A DNA stretch of 64,000 nt, taken from Lachnospiraceae bacterium. Lineage in GTDB: Bacteria; Bacillota; Clostridia; Lachnospirales; Lachnospiraceae. The stretch's first letter is position 1; each line of letters begins with the position of its first letter. The DNA lies in contig JAJQHY010000006.1 in the NCBI GenBank assembly GCA_021199495.1, positions 1 to 64,000 of the forward strand, given 5' to 3'. The position numbers were made by a program, and so were the translations under genes. This document shows, piece by piece, positions 31,774-40,904 of this stretch. The notes below the pieces were generated by a model. The model did not search any database and was not told the DNA's origin. It saw only the letters and a list, made by a program, of their open reading frames with translations.

Positions 31774-32358
31774 TCATATTTTCTCAATCTCATCGGCACC
31801 GGGCCTGTTCAGATACCTGACCTTCACACCGTCAGTCGTGTGTCTTATCACAATCCTGTCATGGGAGTCCGTAATCCATCCGATAACAGCCGCATGAACG
31901 CCCGCTTGTGTGAGTGCCGAAACAAATGCTTCCCCCTGCCAGGTCACCATCAGCATGGCACCGCCGGACAAAAGCTCGTAGGGATTTTTCCCACAAATCT
32001 CGCAGACCTCTATGGTCTCCTGCTTTACGGGAATTTTATGCAGATCAACGGTCAGACCAATGTCATGATCCTCACCCAATTCCCAGAGAGCGCGCCAGAT
32101 GCCGCCTTCTCTCACTTCGCGCAGATCACATACGTCAAAACGCGCCGCGATTTTCATTTCCGCATCCACAGACAGCGCCTCGTCATAAGCTGCCATACTG
32201 CGGATCATTCTGAGCGGCAGCCGCCCGGACACTTCCCGCTCATGTTCCCGCACCAGACGGGCCGTCCCCGCAAGGCCGATCCATTTGCTCATCACAATGC
32301 TCATGCCAGGGCAGATTTCTTTTCCTGAAAAATATGGATTTTCCTGCCCGTCCCGCAT
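31774..32358 (-). CDS. AIR-synthase-related (HypE-like) protein, C-terminal domain only
   Basis: This 194-aa protein matches the second domain of the AIR synthase/HypE/ThiL superfamily: MSKWIGLAGTARLV near residue 23 and NPYELLSGGAMLMV near 130. The N-terminal half found in full-length relatives (about 320 aa) is missing, and I see no remnant of it upstream. It may be a natural short form or a truncated gene. Its role is unknown; the superfamily binds ATP between two such domains. Confidence 0.7.
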   Translation of the reverse strand: MRDGQENPYFSGKEICPGMSIVMSKWIGLAGTARLVREHEREVSGRLPLRMIRSMAAYDEALSVDAEMKIAARFDVCDLREVREGGIWRALWELGEDHDIGLTVDLHKIPVKQETIEVCEICGKNPYELLSGGAMLMVTWQGEAFVSALTQAGVHAAVIGWITDSHDRIVIRHTTDGVKVRYLNRPGADEIEKI

Positions 32359-32389
32359 TCTGACGCTTCCATCCCCTTCTGTCCGTTTC

Positions 32390-33940
32390 TTACTCCGTTG
32401 ACTCTGCCGCTTCTGTCGTTTCTGTTGTTTGCGTCGACTCCGCTGCCTCTGTTGTCTCGGTGGTCTCTGTTGTTGTCCCCGCAGTCAGAAGCTGATTCAT
32501 CACAGCTCTGGTATAGTCGATACTGCCAGTCGCAATGGCTTCATTCATTGCTGCCAGCTGACTCTCATCATCCGTGGCAATGCCAAAGGTCGCAGACCTC
32601 GCCACAGCCTTATACGTGCTGGAATTCACCTGCGTACGACTCTGTTCCACACCATCCACATACACAACCTTCCACAGCTGTGCCTTATAGCCGGTGTACG
32701 CGCTGCTGACCGTTACATAACCGATCGGCTGCGATGCATCCGTGGTAATCACCTCAGCTCCCGGATCAATGGTCTCCAGTATCACACTCTCATACTCCAC
32801 AGTGCGGTTCGACGCCCTCGTTTCCACGCCGTAAATATTGACCGTGACTGTGGTGCCGGAGACGTACGCCTCCACATAGACCGGATAATCCGTATCATTT
32901 TTGAACCGGAAATCCTTGCCGGAAGACTCCGCCAGCGTGGCATCAGAGGAAATCGGCACATAACTCACAATCATGGAATGATTGTAGCGCATGGTCACCT
33001 CCAGCTCCGCCCGCAGCACCGCGTTATAGAGTGTGGAGGAAACCTGACAGATACCGCCGCCGACGCTGTCCACTACCTTGCCGGCCTCATAAGCCTTGCC
33101 GGTTACATAGCCATTGTCCGTCGTATACGGCCAGGCGTATCCATCAAACGAAAACTCCTCGCCCGGATAGAGCAAAGCGCCGTTGATCAGCTTCGCTCCG
33201 TTGGCAATATTGGCGGCCTTGGCCGAAGTGGCCCCGGAGAAGCTGGAGCTGTAGCTTCCCAGCAGATCCTTCACCTGCGAAAGCTCCTCCGTCGAGCCCT
33301 GCGGCTCATCCACCGTCACTGTCAGCTCCAGATAATTAGTCGCTTTATCCCAGTCCGCGTTCAGCGCCGCGGCAATCTCAGATGCGGAGGTTTCCACATC
33401 CACCACATACCCCGTAGACCCGGCAATAACCTGGAAGGAACCGCCGCTGCGGGTCAGAGAATAATCCACCGCTGCTTTGTCATATGCGGTGCAGTTTTCC
33501 TGAATAAAAGCTGCCAGCACATCCTCGTCAAAGGTGATCTCCACCGTGTAAACCCTGCCGGTGTATTCGAGATCCTTTAAGACCTTATACCGCTCTACCA
33601 CGTTGCCGCTCGAACCGGCCGACACCGCCTGTGAGACAATCCCCGTATTGCTCCAGTATGCTCCCAGCTGCGCGGCGGTAGCGGAAATCTCCGCAATCGT
33701 ACTGCCGTCCGCCTTATACTGCAGAATCATCTCCGTATTCAACAGCTCAGACACATACTCTTCCACAGCGCTTAACGCCTGTGCTTCGGTCATACCGGAC
33801 ACATTTATGCTGTCAATGTACACACCTGTCGGAGCCGTCTGCACCGACGTCGCCCGCGCGCTTGGCGCAAGCGACGCGACACAGACCACTGCAAGTGCCA
33901 TGACAAACAGCCACTTCCAACACTTCCAGATTTTTTTCAT
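32390..33940 (-). CDS. VanW-family cell-envelope protein with Thr/Glu-rich tail
   Basis: This 516-aa secreted protein begins with a signal peptide (KWLFVMALAVVCVASLAPSA). Two peptidoglycan-binding-type domains (about 50-215) lead into the VanW domain (about 235-380), with LYPGEEFSFDGYAWP and SVGGGICQVSSTLYNA, and then a G5-like segment. The last 25 or so residues are TTET/TTEAAEST repeats, typical of a wall-spanning or linker tail. VanW occurs in vancomycin clusters, but its function is not known. I favour the second ATG (33938-33940), 5 nt from AGGAG. Confidence 0.88.
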   Translation of the reverse strand: MKKIWKCWKWLFVMALAVVCVASLAPSARATSVQTAPTGVYIDSINVSGMTEAQALSAVEEYVSELLNTEMILQYKADGSTIAEISATAAQLGAYWSNTGIVSQAVSAGSSGNVVERYKVLKDLEYTGRVYTVEITFDEDVLAAFIQENCTAYDKAAVDYSLTRSGGSFQVIAGSTGYVVDVETSASEIAAALNADWDKATNYLELTVTVDEPQGSTEELSQVKDLLGSYSSSFSGATSAKAANIANGAKLINGALLYPGEEFSFDGYAWPYTTDNGYVTGKAYEAGKVVDSVGGGICQVSSTLYNAVLRAELEVTMRYNHSMIVSYVPISSDATLAESSGKDFRFKNDTDYPVYVEAYVSGTTVTVNIYGVETRASNRTVEYESVILETIDPGAEVITTDASQPIGYVTVSSAYTGYKAQLWKVVYVDGVEQSRTQVNSSTYKAVARSATFGIATDDESQLAAMNEAIATGSIDYTRAVMNQLLTAGTTTETTETTEAAESTQTTETTEAAESTE

Positions 33941-33995
33941 CATTTCTCCTGTTTTGTAAACTTCCCCCTTACACGTTACCCGCAGCAGGTTCGTC

Positions 33996-34103
33996 TCAAT
34001 ACATCAGAGACGCCACCACGGAAAGCAGCATGGCCGCCACGATAATAATGCAGATCACCGCGGACGCAACCCGCTTTGCTTTTCTCTTACTGACCTTTTT
34101 CAT
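33996..34103 (-). CDS. Small single-pass membrane protein (35 aa)
   Basis: The frame starts MKKVSKRKAKRVASAVI with a basic N-terminus, followed by one hydrophobic helix (ICIIIVAAMLLSVVASLM) and a stop. AAGGAG lies 13 nt upstream, rather far. This layout resembles the tiny DUF4044-like proteins common in Lachnospiraceae. It lies between the SDR gene and vanW on the same strand. The function is unknown. Confidence 0.62.
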   Translation of the reverse strand: MKKVSKRKAKRVASAVICIIIVAAMLLSVVASLMY

Positions 34104-34123
34104 AAAAAACTCTCAACTCCTTA

Positions 34124-34885
34124 TTATCTCGCGAGCCACCCGCCGTCCACGGCAAGTGTGAACCCGTTCACGTAAGCGGAAGCATCCGATGCCAGGTACA
34201 CAACCGCGCCCTGCATATCCGCCGGAGTGCCCCAGCGCTCGGCCGGAATGCGGTCCAGAATCGCCTCGCTCCTGTCGGCGTCGCTTCTTAACTGCGCCGT
34301 GTTGTTGGTTGCCATATAGCCGGGCGCGATCGCGTTTACATTGATACCATATTTCGCCCACTCATTGGCCATGGCCTTCGTCATTCCCATGACAGCAGAT
34401 TTGGATGCCGTATAGGAAGGTACACGGATGCCGCCCTGGTAAGAGAGCATGGACGCGACGCTGATGATTTTACCGCCGCCGCCCTGCGCTATGTACTGCT
34501 TCGCAAATGCCTGGCTTAAGAAATATACAATCTTCTCGTTGAGGTTGACGACCTTGTCCCAGTCCTCCTCTGTATAATCAATCGCGTCATTGCGGATAAT
34601 CACACCCGCGTTATTGACCAGAATATCCACCCTGCCATAAGCATCCAGCGCGCCGTTTAAGATCTTCGGAATGGATTCCATTAAGGAAATGTCACAGATC
34701 ACCTCCGTGAAGGAGCCGCCAAAGGCCTCAATCTTCGCCTGCGTGTCCGCACAGGACCGTCTCGCCACGCCCACGACCTTCGCGCCGGCCTCCGCCAGTG
34801 CCACGCTCATGCCCTGGCCAAGTCCTGTGTTGGCTCCGGTTACCACCGCGACTTTTCCATCCAGTTTAAATAAATCCAAAATCAT
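34124..34885 (-). CDS. SDR oxidoreductase, KduD-like
   Basis: This 253-aa short-chain dehydrogenase has the NAD site VVTGANTGLGQG, the NNAG motif (DILVNNAGVI), the catalytic Ser in SVASM, YTASK with catalytic Tyr and Lys, and a C-terminal VDGGWLAR. The whole pattern fits 2-dehydro-3-deoxy-D-gluconate 5-dehydrogenase (KduD) of uronate breakdown. The start at 34885 has GGAGGG upstream. No other kdu gene is adjacent, so the substrate is tentative. It could serve the uronate part of the carbohydrate locus near 50-57 kb. Confidence 0.85.
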   Translation of the reverse strand: MILDLFKLDGKVAVVTGANTGLGQGMSVALAEAGAKVVGVARRSCADTQAKIEAFGGSFTEVICDISLMESIPKILNGALDAYGRVDILVNNAGVIIRNDAIDYTEEDWDKVVNLNEKIVYFLSQAFAKQYIAQGGGGKIISVASMLSYQGGIRVPSYTASKSAVMGMTKAMANEWAKYGINVNAIAPGYMATNNTAQLRSDADRSEAILDRIPAERWGTPADMQGAVVYLASDASAYVNGFTLAVDGGWLAR

Positions 34886-34973
34886 ACCCTGCACCCTCCT
34901 TTTTTCATACCCCACTTTATCATCAGACCGGCAATTTCAAAATCACGCCCAGCCGTTTACAGTATAGCACCAA

Positions 34974-35810
34974 CTAACCGTTCTTGGCAATCAAATCCTT
35001 TGCCAGATATCTGACGATGTTTTTGGCGTAAACCTCTCTTCCGTACTCGGAAAAATGCGTGCCGTCCTCTAAAAGCACCGGACCGTTTGCGCGGTCAATC
35101 CGGATGTCTTCATAGGTATTGATAAAAATGACAGATTCATACTCCGCGGCCACCTTTTTCAAGGCGCTCACATAGTCCGGGCCGGTGCCGCCGCCATAAT
35201 TGATGCTGTCGCTGTTCCCCGCGATTTTCCCATAGGAGTACCACTGCGTCAGGTTCTGCGCGCAGAGTACATACGTCGCCTGCGGCGCGTACTCCTGCCA
35301 GGCTTCAAGCGCGGTCCGGATCGCCCCCGCGTAGGTGCTCGTGTCGTAAGGATCCTCCCCCTCGCACCATACTCCCGCGAAATAATCATTGATTCCATAG
35401 GAAAAAATGATATAATCCATTTCCTGCCAGTCAACATCCAGATACGCCTGGTTCAATTTACTGTTATCATATGCAGCCTCCCCGTAAACCACCTGATTCG
35501 TGATCACCGCCAGGGACTGATCCGTCTCCGCCCAGCTGTGCGCCGCCTGTGTACCGCCGACCGCGCAGTTGTACACCTCCACGCCAAGCTCGCGTTCCAC
35601 TACGGCCGCCACACCCGTCTCATCCTGGACATTGCCCCAGATGCTGTCTCCCAGCACGCCGATTTTCACGCCTTCCGTATACGCAGAAGCGCGGTTTTTC
35701 AGATTTGCGTATCTCAGATTCTGGATCGGCTCCAGAGCCTCATATCCTAAGCCGATCAAAATCAGAACCGCCAGCAGAATAACGCCGGTTCTCTTCAGAA
35801 TTTTTTTCAT
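34974..35810 (-). CDS. SGNH/GDSL hydrolase, membrane-anchored
   Basis: This 278-aa protein has an N-terminal membrane anchor (VILLAVLILIGLGY). The SGNH esterase fold has the catalytic Ser in VLGDSIWGN near residue 55, an Asn block (YGINDYF) and the closing DGTHFSEYG with Asp and His. It probably removes acyl groups from a surface glycan or lipid. It starts 1 bp after the stop of the membrane protein upstream, so the two form one unit, perhaps for surface polymer modification. Confidence 0.85.
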   Translation of the reverse strand: MKKILKRTGVILLAVLILIGLGYEALEPIQNLRYANLKNRASAYTEGVKIGVLGDSIWGNVQDETGVAAVVERELGVEVYNCAVGGTQAAHSWAETDQSLAVITNQVVYGEAAYDNSKLNQAYLDVDWQEMDYIIFSYGINDYFAGVWCEGEDPYDTSTYAGAIRTALEAWQEYAPQATYVLCAQNLTQWYSYGKIAGNSDSINYGGGTGPDYVSALKKVAAEYESVIFINTYEDIRIDRANGPVLLEDGTHFSEYGREVYAKNIVRYLAKDLIAKNG

Positions 35811-35811
35811 T

Positions 35812-37020
35812 TCACCTCATCCAGTAGCTTGCTCCTGTCACCAGGCTGATAAAAAAGTACAGGCCGCAGTATAAATGCCAGGCATACACCGCGCCGAGCC
35901 CGATTTTCAGGGCCTTTTGCACGCGTCCGCCGTTCATCTCAAGCCACTTTACAGCGCACAGCGCAAACAGGACAAAAATGCTGAAGCTGTATCCCCAGAG
36001 GAAATTGCCGTCTAAAGAGCGCGAACCGCTCTCCTTCAGGCAAAGCGCCTCCAGAAACCCAAGAATGGCCATCAGAATGATAAAAACACTGCTCCTCTCC
36101 CGGATCAGTTCCCTGCACCTGAGCACAACCACCAGCCCGCAGAACAGGACGGAGCAGACCACCGCTGCCTTCACAATGGAGGCATGCAGGGAAAAGGTAT
36201 ACCAGGGATCAAATGTAATCCCGTTTCCCGTATCCCCGCCGAAAAGCACCCCGTTCTGCCACAAAAGCACCAGGCCGCTCGGAAGCAGCGCCGAGCCGAA
36301 AACAAGGACTCTCTTCCACGGCACCTTCCGTATCACATCCGCCACAAGAAATATCCCCATGATGGGGGAGTATACCAGCAGAAAGCTGGGCTTGATACCG
36401 GTTGTGATGACATTTAAAAGCATAAAGGTCAGCCATTCGCGGACTGAAATGCCTTCCCGGTAGGTTTCCTCCAGCTTCAGATAATATAAAAACGTCAGAA
36501 GCGCCGCCAGCCGCATGCACAGATACGTGGAGTTGTGCCAGATATTGCCGGACTGGTAGCTGACATAGCGGAACTCCCCCACGAAAGAGAGATACACTGG
36601 CATCACAAAATTCAGCGAAAACGCCAGCAGAAGCGTGACGCCGTCCCGCTCTCTTTTCCACAGAAAACACACCAGGCGCTCCGTTAAGTATACCGTCGCC
36701 CATGTCACCGCCGCCAGAAAAACAGCAATCCCGATTGTACTGCCCCGGCAAAGCCAGTACAGCAGCTGATATACATACGCTGTAAAGCTGTAATACCAGC
36801 CGTCCTCTATGACCATGCTGATATGCAGCGGCAGATCCGACTGATAGGGAATATTGGCCAGGCTTTCATCCAGTACCGCGACGGACTGCTGAAAATACAG
36901 CCAGACACATGCCGCAAAATAAAGACCCGCCAGCACATGCACCGTCAGGCGCAGCTTTTTTTGATCTGTTTTCTGTATCATTCTCCGATCAGTCTTTTTT
37001 GCCAAAAATTTATCCTTCAT
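35812..37020 (-). CDS. Polytopic membrane protein, glycosyltransferase-like
   Basis: This 402-aa protein has about ten hydrophobic helices (for example LYFAACVWLYFQQSVAVL and VFGSALLPSGLVLLW) and an acidic loop after the first helix (DESLANIPYQSD). The design recalls membrane glycosyltransferases of polymer assembly, but I do not recognise the family. The ATG at 37018-37020 is used; the preceding codon is GTG. It lies between the PIN-like gene (11-bp gap) and the SGNH hydrolase. Confidence 0.72.
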   Translation of the reverse strand: MKDKFLAKKTDRRMIQKTDQKKLRLTVHVLAGLYFAACVWLYFQQSVAVLDESLANIPYQSDLPLHISMVIEDGWYYSFTAYVYQLLYWLCRGSTIGIAVFLAAVTWATVYLTERLVCFLWKRERDGVTLLLAFSLNFVMPVYLSFVGEFRYVSYQSGNIWHNSTYLCMRLAALLTFLYYLKLEETYREGISVREWLTFMLLNVITTGIKPSFLLVYSPIMGIFLVADVIRKVPWKRVLVFGSALLPSGLVLLWQNGVLFGGDTGNGITFDPWYTFSLHASIVKAAVVCSVLFCGLVVVLRCRELIRERSSVFIILMAILGFLEALCLKESGSRSLDGNFLWGYSFSIFVLFALCAVKWLEMNGGRVQKALKIGLGAVYAWHLYCGLYFFISLVTGASYWMR

Positions 37021-37031
37021 CACGCCGTCTG

Positions 37032-38636
37032 TTAAAGCTTCGTCAGAATATTAATATGCTTCCTTAAAAGCCGGTAGTATTTCACGCCGGTTTCATCTCC
37101 AAACGCCTTCATAATCCCGATATTCAGGCCCTGCAGACTGCCGTCGTAGGTTTCTCTGTATACCTGATAAAGCAGATCCGTGTCCTGCACCTCATAATCA
37201 TTAACGTCCAGCAGCAGACGCAGATACATGCGGACCCGCTCTTCTCTGTCCTGTTCATAACGGATCCAGAGCTGTGCGTGAAGCTCCGGGTGCGACTTCA
37301 CCGCCGCGTAGATCTCGTCTCCGTCCCTCTGCTCGAAAATACAGGTCAGGGCGTTATGAAAGAGCGCCATATTTTTGCGGGAAATCATGGTGCAGAGGCT
37401 CTGCAGGCAATAGCGGGTATCAATCATCCGGCTTCCGTCCGCCACCATCGCGGTATCCGGAATAGCCATGGGCTTCTCCATGGGCTCGAAATCGTCATGC
37501 TCCTGCGCAGCTTCCTCCTGTGTGGACTCCTGCTCCATCATGTATTCCGTCTGTTCCGCTTCATCCTCCATTGCGGCCTCAGTCTGCACAGGCTCCATCT
37601 GTAAAGGTCCCTCCTGCGTCAGGTTTTGCTCCCGGGCCGTTTCCGTTTCCATCCCGTTTTCTGTCCATGTGGCTTCTGCTTCCATCACGGCAGCTTCCCC
37701 GACCGCTTCTGCCTGCGGCACTGCTTCATCCCGGACAGTCTCCGCTGCTGTCACATCCTGCGCAAACGCCTCTTCTGAAGCAGCAGCTCTGTTCTTCTTT
37801 TCGGCTTCCGCCTCACGCGTCTTCTCCCTGCGCTTTTTTTCCTCTATCTTTTTGGCCTTTTTGGCTTCCAGATCCACTACCTTTTTATTGTCTGTGGCTC
37901 TGTCTTTGGCTGCCTTGTCATCAGACGCCTTACGATTGTCAGCAGCTTTGCCTGCGGACGATTTGCCTTCAGCCGGTTTACTGCCGTTTGCTTTGCTGTC
38001 GTATGTTTTATTCTCGGATGTTTTATTTTCGTATGTCTTATTGCCGTACGTTTTATTCTCATACGCCTTACTGTCATACGTTTTGCCGCCGGCTGTCTGC
38101 TGCGTTTTATCCTCCAGCTTGGGCGTTGGCTTTTTATAATCCTTTCTGTTCTCCAGCCTGGGCCTGTTCTGATACCTCTGGCCCGAATTCTGCCTCCTGT
38201 TTGTATTCGAATTTCTCTTCTGTGCTGCGGCCGGCTTCTCCGGATCCGAAATCTGCAGAGACACACAGAAGCTGCTCTTTTCCCTGCGGATATTATATCC
38301 CTTCTGCTTCCAGTAGCTCACCACCGCGTCGAACCCGTTGTCGTTGGATATGAGTATGTACTCACACTTCGGGCTTTTGGAAATCACCGCGCCGAGCTGC
38401 GTCACCATCTGAAAATCCAGTCCGTTGTTGCCCTCCTTGCAGCGAATTCCCGTAATCTGTTTTGCGCCGATATTGATCAGCTCCACCGCTCTCGCGCAGC
38501 TGATATGGGCGCTGTTGTCCGTATAAAACAGGAAAATATGATCCTCCGGTTTTAAAATATTTAATATATTGACCCATACTTCATTGACATTCTCACTGTC
38601 AATGAAGTACCGGCAGCCATTTTTTCTTCCAAACAT
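37032..38636 (-). CDS. PIN-like (NYN-type) domain protein with long charged repeat linker
   Basis: This 534-aa protein has residues 1-125 of PIN/NYN type: YFIDSENVNEVWV with the first acidic residue, FLFYTDNSAHIS, LDFQMVTQLG and LISNDNGFDAVVSYW with the later acidic residues. This is the layout of an RNA-directed nuclease. Residues about 130-300 are Lys/Asn/Asp-rich with near-repeats of YENKTYGNK type, then a Glu/Ala/Met-rich part. A C-terminal helical domain (about 410-534) follows. Its target is unknown. Confidence 0.72.
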   Translation of the reverse strand: MFGRKNGCRYFIDSENVNEVWVNILNILKPEDHIFLFYTDNSAHISCARAVELINIGAKQITGIRCKEGNNGLDFQMVTQLGAVISKSPKCEYILISNDNGFDAVVSYWKQKGYNIRREKSSFCVSLQISDPEKPAAAQKRNSNTNRRQNSGQRYQNRPRLENRKDYKKPTPKLEDKTQQTAGGKTYDSKAYENKTYGNKTYENKTSENKTYDSKANGSKPAEGKSSAGKAADNRKASDDKAAKDRATDNKKVVDLEAKKAKKIEEKKRREKTREAEAEKKNRAAASEEAFAQDVTAAETVRDEAVPQAEAVGEAAVMEAEATWTENGMETETAREQNLTQEGPLQMEPVQTEAAMEDEAEQTEYMMEQESTQEEAAQEHDDFEPMEKPMAIPDTAMVADGSRMIDTRYCLQSLCTMISRKNMALFHNALTCIFEQRDGDEIYAAVKSHPELHAQLWIRYEQDREERVRMYLRLLLDVNDYEVQDTDLLYQVYRETYDGSLQGLNIGIMKAFGDETGVKYYRLLRKHINILTKL

Positions 38637-38794
38637 GCTTACCTCTTACGTGTTCTCCTCCCAGGCAGTCAGTCAGGCCAAAGCCTCCCGGGGCCGCGCG
38701 TCTTTCTTTCCGGCCTTTCCCGCGAAAATGCAGCTATCCGCAGCATTCCGCTCCCGGCCCCGATCAGGTAAAAAGCTTCCCTTTTCTGTGCTTC

Positions 38795-39091
38795 TTACTC
38801 AATCAGAATAAAATACTGCTGCGGCGCATCGCTCTCTTCCCGCTTGGGTATCATAAATTTCAGTATATTGTTTCTGTAGGCGGCTCTGATATGCTCCTCT
38901 GCCACGCCCCTCCCGATATAATATGCCCTGCGGAAAGGCTCCTCCAGATCCGGCCTTAACGCAGTGACAATCAGGTAGCCATCGTTGGTGCAGGCGGAAA
39001 TCTCCTCCCGATGAAAGCCGGGAAGCTCCACCTCCAGAACATACAGATCGTCTCTCTCCCGTAAATTCCCTTTTACGTCCTTCAAGTCCAT
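38795..39091 (-). CDS. Hsp20/alpha-crystallin-like small heat-shock protein
   Basis: This 98-aa protein comprises almost only the crystallin core: RERDDLYVLEVELPGFHREEI and LKFMIPKRE. It lacks the longer N-terminal arm of classical Hsp20, so it is shorter than the usual 140-150 aa. It should hold unfolding proteins for refolding, possibly with reduced oligomerisation. Confidence 0.78.
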   Translation of the reverse strand: MDLKDVKGNLRERDDLYVLEVELPGFHREEISACTNDGYLIVTALRPDLEEPFRRAYYIGRGVAEEHIRAAYRNNILKFMIPKREESDAPQQYFILIE

Positions 39092-39249
39092 CTATCCGGG
39101 AATCCTTTCCGCTTCCTTGCTCGTTTTCCTGTTCTGCAAAAGACAGATAATCCTGTTTATCCGTCCTCCCAGAGAACTCCGATGCCTGTGAAGCCTTTAT
39201 TTGTCAGTATTCCCGGTAAATATATAAATTATGCGCGTATGATTTATCG

Positions 39250-39708
39250 TTATTTATATTTCCGCTCCAGGTCAAGCAGAAACTGTTTGATCTTAAGACC
39301 GCCGGCATATCCCTTAAGCCGGCCGTCAGCTCCCACAACCCTGTGGCAGGGCACCAGAATCATGATCGGATTTAAATGATTCGCGCCGCCCACAGCCCGA
39401 TACGCGTTCGGTCTTCCCAGGCTCTCAGCCTGCTCTTTATAAGACCGCGTCTCTCCATAGGGAATATCACAGAGCGCCATCCACGCCTCCTTCTGAAAGG
39501 GCGTCCCTTTGAGAATGAAGGGGATGGTGAATTCTTTTCTTTTTCCGTCAAAATATTCCCCCAGCTGAACTTTCAGTTCCTTCGCCACACTGCCCGTAAT
39601 CTTTTCCTCTGTTGCCTCAGGCGCTGTCTGAAGTTTGAGCAGGGCAAACCCGTCGTCAACGGCAGTCAGGTATCCAATGGGTGTCCGTATACAGCTCTCA
39701 AACAGCAT
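39250..39708 (-). CDS. ogt: Methylated-DNA--protein-cysteine methyltransferase
   Basis: This 152-aa protein is of normal Ogt length. It repairs O6-alkylguanine by moving the alkyl group to its own Cys in MILVPCHRVVGADG near residue 118. DNA-binding residues lie in YGETRSYKEQAESLG. The protein is used once per repair event. Confidence 0.95.
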   Translation of the reverse strand: MLFESCIRTPIGYLTAVDDGFALLKLQTAPEATEEKITGSVAKELKVQLGEYFDGKRKEFTIPFILKGTPFQKEAWMALCDIPYGETRSYKEQAESLGRPNAYRAVGGANHLNPIMILVPCHRVVGADGRLKGYAGGLKIKQFLLDLERKYK

Positions 39709-39731
39709 GCTATCGCCTCCTTACTTTAAGA

Positions 39732-39766
39732 AAAAGACCAATAAACATAACGTCTATTGGTCTTTT
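39732..39766. terminator. Terminator after the rpsF-ssb-rpsR operon
   Basis: AAAAGACCAATA (39732-39743) pairs perfectly with TATTGGTCTTTT (39755-39766) around an 11-nt loop. It ends the ribosomal operon on the minus strand; its symmetry would allow action in both directions. Confidence 0.9.
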
Positions 39767-39779
39767 GCCTCTCATGATC

Positions 39780-39799
39780 CTGCACCCTGCAGGGTGCAG
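39780..39799. repeat. Perfect 20-bp palindrome downstream of rpsR
   Basis: CTGCACCCTGCAGGGTGCAG is its own reverse complement over 20 bp, with a PstI-like centre. It lies 20 bp after the rpsR stop and before the terminator. It could be a strong RNA hairpin or a protein site; no other copy was seen in the window. Confidence 0.7.
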
Positions 39800-39819
39800 T
39801 CTGCGGCCTGAAATAAAGC

Positions 39820-40083
39820 CTAATCCGCTACATACGGCATCAATGCAACGTGACGCGCACGCTTGATTGCTGTCGTCAGACGTCTCTGGTGCTTTGCGCA
39901 GTTGCCGGTGATTCTTCTGGGAAGAATCTTGCCTCTCTCAGACACGTATCTCTTGAGCTTCGCGGTGTCCTTATAATCAATTACATTATCCTTGCCGCAG
40001 AATACGCAGACCTTCTTCCTTCTGCGGATGCCGCCCTTTCTCTTCAGAGGGGCATCGGTCTTTTCCGTTCTGTTATAAGCCAT
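39820..40083 (-). CDS. rpsR: 30S ribosomal protein S18
   Basis: This 87-aa protein contains [14 protein letters not shown], a Cys pair near the N-terminus, [16 protein letters not shown] and CAKHQRRL, the typical S18 core. It binds the platform of the 30S subunit together with S6. I chose the ATG at 40081-40083, 8 nt from GGAGG; the ATG two codons earlier is too close to that site. Confidence 0.97.
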   Translation of the reverse strand: MAYNRTEKTDAPLKRKGGIRRRKKVCVFCGKDNVIDYKDTAKLKRYVSERGKILPRRITGNCAKHQRRLTTAIKRARHVALMPYVAD

Positions 40084-40109
40084 TGTCATTGCCTCCTTGT
40101 CGTTGTCAA

Positions 40110-40571
40110 TTAATTGAAGGGTAATTCCTCGTCGATCCCGTCCGGAATGTTCATGAATCCGTCGCTCAAAGGATTGCTGCGGGTCGTATTATTCGCCGGC
40201 GCACTGTAGGTACTGCCGCCGTTGTCATAACCACCCTGGCTGCCGGAAGCGTTCTTGCTCTCGGCGAACTCCAGCTCCTCCACGATCACGCGGACACTGT
40301 AAACCATCTGGCCTTCCCGGTTGGTATAGTTGTCATTCTGGATTCTGCCGGTTACCACCATCTTGGTACCCTTGTGCAGATATCTCTCCACAAACTCCGC
40401 CTGCTTGCCAAACGCAGTACAGTTAAAGAAGTCCGCGTCCGGCTCACCCTCGCGCTTGAATCTTCTGTCTACGGCAATGGAAAAACGGGCAACAGCCGTC
40501 TGGCTTGCACCCTGGGAATAACGAACTTCCGGGTCTCTGGTAAGACGTCCAATCAGAATTACTTTGTTCAT
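40110..40571 (-). CDS. ssb: Single-stranded DNA-binding protein
   Basis: This 153-aa protein has an OB fold ([37 protein letters not shown]), a Gly/Asn/Ser-rich linker and the acidic C-terminal tip ending DEELPFN, slightly different from the usual DIPF. It protects single-stranded DNA and recruits repair proteins through the tip. It lies between rpsF and rpsR in the conserved Firmicutes order. Confidence 0.97.
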   Translation of the reverse strand: MNKVILIGRLTRDPEVRYSQGASQTAVARFSIAVDRRFKREGEPDADFFNCTAFGKQAEFVERYLHKGTKMVVTGRIQNDNYTNREGQMVYSVRVIVEELEFAESKNASGSQGGYDNGGSTYSAPANNTTRSNPLSDGFMNIPDGIDEELPFN

Positions 40572-40589
40572 ACAAACTCTCTCTTTCTG

Positions 40590-40877
40590 TTAAGCTTCCT
40601 GCTTCACGATCAGGTATCTGATTACGTGATCCATGATGCGGACACGGCTCTCGATCTCAGCAGGAGCTGTCGGTTCAGCATCAAAACGAATGAAAGAGTA
40701 GTAGCCTTCTCTGGATTTGTCGATCTCGTAAGCAAGCTTTTTCTTGCCCCAGTCGTCAATCTCAGTGATGACTCCACCGAATCTCTCGATCAAAGCCTTT
40801 ACCTTCTCAACAGTATTGGCTCTCTCTTCTTCTTCGATCTTTGCACTGACAACAAGACACAATTCATACTTTGTCAT
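40590..40877 (-). CDS. rpsF: 30S ribosomal protein S6
   Basis: This 95-aa protein is the first gene of rpsF-ssb-rpsR. It has MTKYELCLVVSAKIEEEE and YYSFIRFDA, the usual S6 alpha/beta fold. GGAGG lies 8 nt before the chosen ATG at 40877. S6 pairs with S18 and, in many bacteria, the pair represses its own operon through a leader RNA structure. Confidence 0.97.
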   Translation of the reverse strand: MTKYELCLVVSAKIEEEERANTVEKVKALIERFGGVITEIDDWGKKKLAYEIDKSREGYYSFIRFDAEPTAPAEIESRVRIMDHVIRYLIVKQEA

Positions 40878-40904
40878 CGCTTTAACCTCCTTTTGGTCTC
40901 TGGC

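Noticed and set aside
36209..36751. 180-codon minus-strand ORF
   Set aside because: It overlaps the polytopic membrane protein in another frame and has no recognisable domain.
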